Part shown: piece after piece, positions 1 through 5,278 of the stretch
Layout of the letters: every line of letters starts with the position of its first letter
Numbering within the stretch: position 1 is the stretch's first letter
Origin: an uncultured delta proteobacterium
GTDB lineage: Bacteria > Myxococcota_A > Polyangia > Polyangiales > Ga0077539
NCBI GenBank assembly: GCA_903860995.1
Contig: CAIOSS010000096.1
Span: 1 to 7,289, forward strand
Reading direction: 5' to 3'
Length of the DNA: 7,289 nt
Position numbers and translations under genes: made by a program
The notes under the pieces: model-generated
Databases searched by the model: none
Told to the model about the DNA's origin: nothing
Seen by the model: only the letters and a program-made list of their open reading frames with translations

Positions 1-80
1 ATGAATGGAGAGGGGCTACCGTCGCGCTGACAGCACGAACTCGCACGCAAACGATCGATCAGGAGCCCCTCTCCATTCAT
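1..80. repeat. 17-bp perfect inverted repeat at the window edge
   Basis: Bases 1-17 (ATGAATGGAGAGGGGCT) are the exact reverse complement of bases 64-80, with a 46-base interval between them. The left arm starts at the first base of the window, so the repeat may extend further out. The core GGAGAGGGGC occurs a third time at 81-90, so the right arm can pair with either flanking copy. The interval (18-63) shows no coding signal. This looks like an intergenic palindromic repeat of the REP/BIME kind, but only one locus is visible, so whether it is dispersed in the genome is unknown. Confidence 0.75.
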
Positions 81-90
81 GGAGAGGGGC
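65..90 (-). terminator. Hairpin downstream of the ATP-grasp gene, possible terminator
   Basis: GCCCCTCTCC at 65-74 and GGAGAGGGGC at 81-90 form a perfect 10-bp stem with a 6-base loop (ATTCAT). On the minus strand it starts 25 bases after the stop codon of the ATP-grasp gene, where the end of the three-gene operon would be expected. There is no clear U-tract after the stem on the minus strand (the following bases read TCCTGATCGATC). It may therefore be an atypical terminator or a 3'-end-stabilising hairpin rather than a classical intrinsic terminator. The stem itself is certain from the sequence; the function is inferred. Confidence 0.5.
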
Positions 91-115
91 GGCGCGGCAG
101 CGCGGGGTGAGGTCA

Positions 116-1351
116 TCACGGGCACCCCGCGGCGCGCCACGCCTGGATGCGCGACCAGAACAGCTCCGTGAAGCGCTCGACCTCGTGCGCGGGGTACAGC
201 GCCAGCACCTTCTGCCGCACGGCCTCCTTCGCTTCGGGCGTCGTGAAGAACTCCGCGGCGACCTCGTCCAGGTGCCCCAGGTGCGCCGCGCAGAACTCCT
301 CGAAGCGCGCCGTCTCGAAGCGCGCGTCGGCGATGGCCGCGTAGCGGTCGAGCTTCTCTTCGTAGGAGAGGTCCATCGCGGCGACGGCGTAGAAGGGCTC
401 CCAGTCGAGGGTGCGGGCCATCTTGCGCTTCGTCGCGGCGCAGAAGATCGACCAGCGGAGGTACGACTTCACCATCCACGGGAAGTGGAAGTGCAACGAC
501 GTCACCTGCGAGTCGGGGCACGGGTTGGCGAAGTCGATGGGGTGCCACACCCCGCCCTTGCGCAGCGACTCGCACGAGTTGAAATCCCACCCGAAGAACG
601 CGTTGATGGTGAGCGTCACCTTGCGCAGGTGCTCGGCGTCCTCCGGGGAGAGGAACGCCGTCTCCATGGTGTATCGGTCGTGCAGGGGCGCGTCGGGGGC
701 GTAGAGCACGTTGCGGGTCTGCGGCCCGAAGCCGACGGTGCGCACGAAGCGGTCGAAGCTCTCCACCGAGGCCTGCGCGTGCATCACCGAGGTGTCGCTG
801 TCCTCGTAGGCCTTCCAGGCCTCCTGCGCGTTCTTCACCCGGGTCACGGCCCGCCAGCCGCCGCCGTCGTAGGGCTTCATGAACATCGGCCAGCCGACGG
901 TGTCGCCCACCTTGCCGAGGTCGAAGAGCTTCGCGTATCGCTGTAGCGTGGGCTTCACGTCCGGCGACGGGGCGTAGCCCTTCGGCGGGATCATCCAGGT
1001 CTCGGGGATGGGCATCCCGAGCTTCATCATCGCGCAGTAGCTGGTGTGCTTCTCGTTGGCCTGGATGCTCCACGGGTTGTTGAACACGTAGAGGTCATCC
1101 ATGAGGATGCCCTTCTTGATCCACTCGCGGCTGGTGTGGAACCAGTGCGTGAGCCGGTCGACGACGAGGTCGTACTTCACCGGCTGGCGCAGGTCGAAGG
1201 GCTCGATGGTCACCCGCTCGACCGCGAAGCGCACGGTGTCGCCCGCGTGGGGGATGCGCAGGTCGAGCCGCTTCATCATGTGCTCGAAGCAGAGCGGCCA
1301 GCAGATGTCCGCGCCCAGGGAAAGCCCGATGTGTCTTGTGACTTCGCCCAC
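116..1351 (-). CDS. ATP-grasp domain protein, carboxylate-amine ligase-like
   Basis: A 411-residue protein of the ATP-grasp superfamily, whose members join a carboxylate to an amine or thiol through an acyl-phosphate using ATP. Residues ~90-125 resemble the start of an ATP-grasp region (NNPWSIQANEKHTSYCAM, then LGMPIPETW). GWPMFMKPYDGGGW (153-166) supplies the nucleotide-binding Lys159 and a glycine loop. WDFNSCES (255-262) followed by HPIDFANPCPD (270-280) gives the likely Mg2+ ligands Glu261, Asp273 and Asn276. No signal peptide or membrane segment is seen, so it is probably cytosolic. The C-terminal ~90 residues look helical. The start is GTG at 1351, chosen because TGAGG lies 7 bases upstream and the N-terminus (IGLSLGADICWPLCFE) reads as genuine protein. 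It is the last gene of a tight three-gene set, 9 bases after the esterase gene. Substrate is unknown; glutathione-synthetase- or RimK-like chemistry is possible but not shown. Confidence 0.85.
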   Translation of the reverse strand: MGEVTRHIGLSLGADICWPLCFEHMMKRLDLRIPHAGDTVRFAVERVTIEPFDLRQPVKYDLVVDRLTHWFHTSREWIKKGILMDDLYVFNNPWSIQANEKHTSYCAMMKLGMPIPETWMIPPKGYAPSPDVKPTLQRYAKLFDLGKVGDTVGWPMFMKPYDGGGWRAVTRVKNAQEAWKAYEDSDTSVMHAQASVESFDRFVRTVGFGPQTRNVLYAPDAPLHDRYTMETAFLSPEDAEHLRKVTLTINAFFGWDFNSCESLRKGGVWHPIDFANPCPDSQVTSLHFHFPWMVKSYLRWSIFCAATKRKMARTLDWEPFYAVAAMDLSYEEKLDRYAAIADARFETARFEEFCAAHLGHLDEVAAEFFTTPEAKEAVRQKVLALYPAHEVERFTELFWSRIQAWRAAGCP

Positions 1352-1358
1352 CGAACAA

Positions 1359-1363
1359 CCTCA
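1359..1363 (-). promoter_or_regulatory. Ribosome binding site of the ATP-grasp gene, overlapping the esterase stop
   Basis: On the minus strand TGAGG ends 7 bases before the GTG start at 1351. Its first three bases are the TGA stop codon of the upstream esterase gene. Ribosomes finishing the esterase therefore terminate on the binding site of the next gene, which favours translational coupling and supports the GTG start. Confidence 0.6.
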
Positions 1364-2500
1364 CTCGTAGATGAACATGAGAGGCCCTGGCATCAGCCAG
1401 GACATGCCTTCGCGGAGGCGGTCACGCCAGTTCTCCCAGTTGTGACCGTCGCGCGCCTCGACGAAGCGCACCTCCATCCCCGTCGCGCTCAACAGCGGAA
1501 CCATCGAGCGGTTCTCGTAGATGAGCGACTCGTACACGCCGCAGCTGACGAACACCCGCTCGCTCACCGCCCGCGGCTGCGCCCGGTACTGGTTGACGAA
1601 CTCCACCACGCGGTCGAAGAGCGGCCCGCGGCGGTTGCGCTTGCCGATGTCGGTGAACGCGAAGGACCCCGACTGCACCAGCAGCCGGCCCCAGAAGCCC
1701 GGGAAGCGGTACGCGGTGGACATCGCGGCCACGGCGCCGAAGCTCGCCCCCATGATGCAGCGCGCCTGGGCCTGGTCGTAGAGGGGGAAGCGCTTCGCCA
1801 GGTCGGGCACGAGCTCTTCGGTGAGGTAGCGCGCGTGGCGCTCGTCGTTGGCGTACTCCTGCAAGCGATCGGGCGAGTCGGTGAACGCCACGATCATGTC
1901 GGGGATTTCAAGCCGGTGGATGAGGTTGTCGAGGACGGTCTTCATCCCGGCGTACTTCAGGTAGTCGCTGCCGTCGTGCACCACCAGCAGCGGGTACTGC
2001 CGCGAGCGGCGGAAGCGCGCGGGGAGGTAGAGCTGCCCGGTGCGCCGGCCGAGGGCGTTGCTGTCGAAGACGAAGGGCTCGAGCACGCCGGGGCGCGTCA
2101 CCGGGTCGGGGTTGGTCCAGGTGGGGTCTTCGTAGCCTTCGCTCTGGAGCACCGAGTTGGCGCCGAAGGGGTCGCGCGCGCGGTTGGGGTTGAGCGGGTC
2201 TTCGATCCACCCGCTGTGCCCGCCGCGGTGGATCTCGTACTTGTACTCGACGCGGGAATTGTGCGGGATTTCGAGGGTGAGGTGCCAGAGGTCGGTGCCC
2301 GCCACGCGGACGAGGGCGTTGGAGGATTCCAGCCCGTAGATCCAGTGGCGCAGCTGCACGTTGTCGGCATGGCCGACCCACACGAAGGTGACCGAGGTGC
2401 CCTCGACGATGGGGAAGCTGCGACCCGCGAGGAAGGCCTGCACCCGCGCGGCGTCGACGCGCCCGTCGATGAGCTTGTGGATGGCGAGCCGCGCCGTCAT
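1361..2500 (-). CDS. Alpha/beta-hydrolase esterase, enterochelin-esterase/esterase D-like
   Basis: A 379-residue predicted hydrolase. Residues ~25-125 form an E-set/CBM48-like beta-sandwich region (TFVWVGHADNVQLRHW, LWHLTLEIP, VEYKYEIHRGG, DPLNPNRARDPFGANSVL), as found ahead of the catalytic domain in Fes-type enterochelin esterases. The catalytic domain follows. HDGSDYL (175-181) fits the oxyanion region. GASFG (251-255) is the nucleophile elbow with Ser253. Glu324 in CGVYES is a possible acid. DGHNWENWR (351-359) carries His353. No signal peptide is seen. The ATG at 2500 overlaps the stop of the upstream gene in an ATGA junction, and GGTGAG lies 6 bases ahead of it. The reading frame stays open upstream to about 3055, but that part is low-complexity Arg/Pro/Ala shadow of the neighbouring gene and is excluded. 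Fold and triad are well supported. The substrate (siderophore ester, peptide ester or other acyl ester) is not known. Confidence 0.87.
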   Translation of the reverse strand: MTARLAIHKLIDGRVDAARVQAFLAGRSFPIVEGTSVTFVWVGHADNVQLRHWIYGLESSNALVRVAGTDLWHLTLEIPHNSRVEYKYEIHRGGHSGWIEDPLNPNRARDPFGANSVLQSEGYEDPTWTNPDPVTRPGVLEPFVFDSNALGRRTGQLYLPARFRRSRQYPLLVVHDGSDYLKYAGMKTVLDNLIHRLEIPDMIVAFTDSPDRLQEYANDERHARYLTEELVPDLAKRFPLYDQAQARCIMGASFGAVAAMSTAYRFPGFWGRLLVQSGSFAFTDIGKRNRRGPLFDRVVEFVNQYRAQPRAVSERVFVSCGVYESLIYENRSMVPLLSATGMEVRFVEARDGHNWENWRDRLREGMSWLMPGPLMFIYE

Positions 2501-3462
2501 GACCAGCTCACCCGCCGGGGGCGCACGCCGAAGGGGACGGCCCGGCCGCTGGGGCGCAGCTGCAAGACGTCGTGCGCGGAGGAGAACACCCCGTCGCGCC
2601 AGGTGATGCGCGAGCGCGCCGGGAGGGCGAGGCAGGTCGCGGGCTCGAAGCGGCGGACGAGTCGTTGCACGCGGTCTTTCCGGTCGAGGTGGAGGCGGCG
2701 CTCGGGCTCCGGGAGCACCACCACGCCGGGGATGAGCCCGATGCCGGCGTCGAGGATCTCGCTCGCGCCGGGGCCCTGCGGGGGCGAGTCGTGGAAGAGC
2801 ACCACGCGGTCGCTGATGGCCATCGCCCCGGCCGACCAGGCGAAGACGGTGTGGTGCTGCACGAGCTCGGCGACGCCGAAGAGCACGAGGCGGTTGACCA
2901 GCGTGGCCACGTGGCCGCCCGCGATGGCGACGGCGTCGCAGCCGGCGAGCGCCTCCGCGAGCTCGCGGCGGTGGCGCACGATCGACGGGCGGTTGGCGAG
3001 GTCCCACCGCGCCTCGAACTCCGTGCGGATGCGCGCGCAGAGCCCGAGGTGCCACTGGTCAAGCTCGCGGATGCCGTCGAGCGACGCCTGCACCTGCTCG
3101 GCGAGGATCTCCGGCGGCGCCGCCCGGCCGCGGATCATCCGGTCGGCCTCGAGCTCGTGCTCCAGGCGGATGCGGTAGAAATCCTGGCGGTGGCGCAGCG
3201 AGGCCTGGCGCTCGCGGTGGGCGTCGCGCAGCGCGGGGTCTTCGCGGAAGAGCTCGTCGCCGCGGGCGTGCAGCCGGAGGTTGACGGTGCGGCCGCCGAG
3301 GTGGGCGGAGAGCTCCTCGTCCTCGTCCTCGCGCTCCTGCCAGCCCGCGGTGATGGTGGCGATGCGCCCCGTGACCCCGAGCTCGGAGACGGCGGCGCCG
3401 AGGGAGGGGTCGAAGCGCTGGGCACCGAGGAGGACGACGGCGGGACTCGGGGGTTTCGTCAC
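2497..3462 (-). CDS. Peptidase S51-like protein with class I glutamine-amidotransferase fold
   Basis: A 321-residue protein related to peptidase E and cyanophycinase, which hydrolyse bonds next to acidic residues. The Rossmann-like core is visible in VVLLGAQRFD (9-18), AVAIAGGHVATLVNRLVLFG (177-196) and VFAWSAGAMA (206-215). Ser210 in W-S-A-G-A is the nucleophile. HLDRKDRVQRL (258-268) matches the family pattern H-F-x-x-R-x-R-x-x-R-L and places the catalytic His at 258. Asp225 sits 15 residues after the Ser. The strand that normally carries the triad Glu reads LALPARSR (278-285), with Ala282 where Glu would be expected. A charged, helical stretch of roughly 95 residues (70-165) makes it longer than peptidase E. 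The start is GTG at 3462; no clear ribosome binding site precedes it, so the start is the least certain part. It is the first gene of the trio and overlaps the esterase gene by 4 bases. No secretion signal. Confidence 0.8.
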   Translation of the reverse strand: MTKPPSPAVVLLGAQRFDPSLGAAVSELGVTGRIATITAGWQEREDEDEELSAHLGGRTVNLRLHARGDELFREDPALRDAHRERQASLRHRQDFYRIRLEHELEADRMIRGRAAPPEILAEQVQASLDGIRELDQWHLGLCARIRTEFEARWDLANRPSIVRHRRELAEALAGCDAVAIAGGHVATLVNRLVLFGVAELVQHHTVFAWSAGAMAISDRVVLFHDSPPQGPGASEILDAGIGLIPGVVVLPEPERRLHLDRKDRVQRLVRRFEPATCLALPARSRITWRDGVFSSAHDVLQLRPSGRAVPFGVRPRRVSWS

Positions 3463-3519
3463 AGCGGGAGGGCGGCACCCTAACAGAGCCTGCGCGGGGA
3501 AGTCAGCACCAACCTTGGT

Positions 3520-4284
3520 CTACCGCGGTACGGAGGCCCCGACGGCTCGCAGGGCCTCTTCGGCGGCGGCGAGCCGGGCCTCCAGGCGCGCCCGCTCGGC
3601 GGCGGCCTCGGCGGCGGCCTCGGCTCCCTTGCGCAGCGCAACCTCCTCGCGCGTCGGCCAGAGGTCGCGGCCGTCGCGGTCGTTGGCGATGCGCAGCGCG
3701 GCGCCCCCTTCGGTGACCACCAGCCAGGCGCCGAGCTCGCGAGAGAAGGCCGGGCCGTCGCCCCGGTATACCTGCCGCAGCCGCCCCTCGCGGATGCGGC
3801 GAAACACCTGGAGCACGCAGGGCCCCATCGCCGCGCGAGGCCCGAGCTTCTGCGGGTCGAACACCCAGAGCTCGCGGGCCCCGGCGGCGGTGTAGCGGGC
3901 GGGCTTGTCGAGGTAGTCCGTGGAGGCCGTGTCGAGGCTGACGAACTCGACCACCACGCGCGGCGCGGCGTGGCCGGGCACCCAGGTGCGCAGGCTTCGG
4001 GTGCCCTTCGGCGGCGCGGGCTCGACCAGCATCACGTCGGGGTCGGAGCCGATCTGCGGCCGCGCCTCGACCCAGCGGAGCGCCATGTTGCCGTAGACCT
4101 TCGCGTCGCGCTGCGTCGCCGCGATCCACGTGGCGAAGACGTCCTCGAGGAGCTTCGTGGCCTCGCGATGTTCAGCGGTCTCGGGCATGGTCACGCCGTC
4201 CACGACCACCCACCCGTCATCCGAGAACGGAACCTCGTAGACGACTTCCAACACACCGCGCGTGCGCTGAACCATGGCGGTCAC
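3520..4284 (-). CDS. Uma2 family (DUF820) PD-(D/E)xK nuclease-fold protein
   Basis: A 254-residue protein with the Uma2/DUF820 layout, predicted to adopt a restriction-endonuclease-like PD-(D/E)xK fold. The order seen is AEHREATKLLEDVFATWI (37-54), then DPDVMLVEP (81-89) with Asp83, VVVEFVSLDTASTDYLDKPA (110-129) with Glu113 and Lys127, and ARYTAAGARELWVFDPQKLG (129-148), the characteristic 'K..rY..aG..elW..d' stretch. Residues ~212-247 are Ala/Glu/Arg-rich and likely form a coiled coil, a common C-terminal tail in this family. The start is GTG at 4284, with GGAGAAGG 7 bases upstream; an ATG three codons in is too far from that site. Uma2 genes are abundant, often multicopy, in cyanobacteria and myxobacteria, and their biological role is not settled. 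It precedes the trio on the same strand by 57 bases; co-transcription is possible but a functional link is not evident. Confidence 0.87.
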   Translation of the reverse strand: MTAMVQRTRGVLEVVYEVPFSDDGWVVVDGVTMPETAEHREATKLLEDVFATWIAATQRDAKVYGNMALRWVEARPQIGSDPDVMLVEPAPPKGTRSLRTWVPGHAAPRVVVEFVSLDTASTDYLDKPARYTAAGARELWVFDPQKLGPRAAMGPCVLQVFRRIREGRLRQVYRGDGPAFSRELGAWLVVTEGGAALRIANDRDGRDLWPTREEVALRKGAEAAAEAAAERARLEARLAAAEEALRAVGASVPR

Positions 4285-4291
4285 CGTACCA

Positions 4292-4299
4292 CCTTCTCC
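4292..4299 (-). promoter_or_regulatory. Ribosome binding site deciding the Uma2 GTG start
   Basis: Minus-strand GGAGAAGG lies 7 bases before the GTG at 4284. This is one of the better ribosome binding sites in the window. It favours GTG at 4284 over the in-frame ATG at 4275, which would be 16 bases away. Confidence 0.6.
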
Positions 4300-4322
4300 A
4301 CGCCACGTGCCATCGCGGGAGC

Positions 4323-4334
4323 CTTGAATTCAAG
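4323..4334. promoter_or_regulatory. 12-bp perfect palindrome, candidate operator
   Basis: CTTGAATTCAAG is a perfect 12-base palindrome in the divergent promoter region, 38 bases from the Uma2 start and 77 from the sulfurtransferase start. It is an AT-rich island in a strongly GC-rich region, so it is less likely to be a chance product of composition. A dimeric repressor or activator site is one reading; no regulator gene is adjacent in the window. Function is inferred. Confidence 0.35.
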
Positions 4335-4411
4335 CCATCTGCGAGGCGGCGGCGGGTGGCGGCGGGGGTGGCGGTCGGCGCTCCGAGGCCCTACCGGCGG
4401 GGCCCTGCCCA

Positions 4412-5269
4412 ATGCCCCCCACGCTGCGCACCCCGGATGGTCCCCTCGTCGACGTCGCGTGGCTCGCGCGGCACCTGCACGACCCCGGCGTGCGCGTCAT
4501 CGATCTGCGCTGGTACCTCGCCGGGAAGAAGGGCGCCGATGAGTACGCGCGCGGGCACATCCCGGGCGCCGTCTTCGTCGACCTGGAGACCGGGCTCACC
4601 GCGCCGGTGGGGCCCGGCCGGCACCCCATCCCGAGCCCCGCGCAGGTCGAGCGGGCGATGCGCCGCGCGGGCGTCACCCGCCGCTCGCGGGTGGTCGTGT
4701 ACGACGACGCGGGCGGGAGCGTCGCCGCCCGCCTGTGGTGGCTGCTCACGGGCTACGGGCACCCCAACGCGCACGTCCTCGACGGGGGGCTCCCGGCGTG
4801 GGTGGCCGCGGGCGGCGGGCTCGACGCAGACGTGCCCGCGGTGCCCGAAGGGGACTTCGCCGTGCGCGAGCGCGACCTGCGGGTGGTCGACCGCCACGGG
4901 GTCGACAGCGCGCGGGAGGCGGGGCGGGCGCTGCTCCTCGACGCGCGGGCGCCGGAGCGCTTTCGCGGCGAGGTGGAGCCCGTCGACGCGCGGCCGGGGC
5001 ACATCCCCGGGGCCCTCAACGCGCCGTGGGCCGACAACCTGGTCGACGGGCGCTTCGCCGCGCCGGAGGTGCTCCGCGCGCGTTACCGCGATCTCGGCGT
5101 GCGCGAGGAGGCGAAGGTGATCTGCTACTGCGGGTCGGGGGTGACGGCCTGCCACGACGTGCTGGCCCTGACGCTGGCAGGCTTCGAGGGGCTCGATGTG
5201 TGGCTCTACGAGGGCAGCTGGAGCGACTGGGCGCGCGACCCCGACCGCCCCTCGGCGGTAGGGGCCTAG
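4412..5269 (+). CDS. Two-domain rhodanese, thiosulfate/3-mercaptopyruvate sulfurtransferase
   Basis: A 285-residue tandem-rhodanese protein that would transfer sulfane sulfur from thiosulfate or 3-mercaptopyruvate to an acceptor such as cyanide or a thiol, via a Cys persulfide. The non-catalytic N-terminal domain covers ~11-135 (VRVIDLRWYL, YARGHIPGAVFVDLE, VVVYDDAGGSVAARLWWLL, VLDGGLPAWVAAG). The catalytic C-terminal domain covers ~150-280, with LLLDARAPERFRGEVEP (174-190), RPGHIPGALN (194-203) and the active loop CGSGVTA (240-246) with Cys240. CGSGVTA is the loop type of E. coli SseA and animal mercaptopyruvate sulfurtransferase, whereas bovine-type rhodanese has CRKGVTA. The second substrate Arg of those enzymes (E-P-R) reads E-P-V here, so the donor is uncertain. 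Length is normal. No signal peptide. The ATG at 4412 lacks a recognisable ribosome binding site, but no better start exists. It converges on the aldehyde dehydrogenase gene with 9 bases between stops. Confidence 0.9.
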   Translation: MPPTLRTPDGPLVDVAWLARHLHDPGVRVIDLRWYLAGKKGADEYARGHIPGAVFVDLETGLTAPVGPGRHPIPSPAQVERAMRRAGVTRRSRVVVYDDAGGSVAARLWWLLTGYGHPNAHVLDGGLPAWVAAGGGLDADVPAVPEGDFAVRERDLRVVDRHGVDSAREAGRALLLDARAPERFRGEVEPVDARPGHIPGALNAPWADNLVDGRFAAPEVLRARYRDLGVREEAKVICYCGSGVTACHDVLALTLAGFEGLDVWLYEGSWSDWARDPDRPSAVGA

Positions 5270-5278
5270 GACGAGGTA

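Larger units (their letters stand above)
4285..4411. promoter_or_regulatory. Divergent intergenic region between the Uma2 and sulfurtransferase genes
   Basis: These 127 bases separate two divergently transcribed genes and must hold both promoters unless one gene is leaderless. No convincing -35/-10 pair was found for either direction. The visible structure is an AT-rich palindrome (4323-4334) and a G-rich plus-strand tract (about 4344-4380). The tract is made of many short G-runs separated by C or T, of the kind that could form a two-tier G-quadruplex in the non-template strand of the sulfurtransferase gene. No coding potential is apparent. Confidence 0.5.

Noticed and set aside
2501..3055. 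185-residue N-terminal extension of the esterase frame
   Set aside because: The extension is Arg/Pro/Ala-rich shadow of the S51-like gene. The ATG at 2500 sits in an ATGA overlap with a ribosome binding site and begins a natural protein.
1046..3178. Very long open frame on the plus strand (about 710 codons), and similar plus-strand frames at 5-946, 2572-3483 and 5417-6916
   Set aside because: They lie antisense to genes with clear catalytic motifs. Their translations are biased to Arg, Val, Glu, His and Gly with no recognisable domain, as expected from the complementary frame of GC-rich genes.
116..3462. Siderophore locus, suggested by the enterochelin-esterase-like protein
   Set aside because: There is no siderophore synthetase, receptor, transporter or Fur-like site in the window. 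The esterase fold alone does not indicate iron uptake.
3520..4284. Transposase or restriction-modification gene
   Set aside because: The motif order is that of Uma2/DUF820. There is no methyltransferase partner, no terminal inverted repeats and no target duplication around it.
4300..4316. Sigma-54 promoter for the Uma2 gene (minus-strand TGGCAC followed by GTGGCGTGGA)
   Set aside because: The -24 half matches, but the -12 half has GG where the nearly invariant GC should be, and the site lies only about 15 bases from the start codon.
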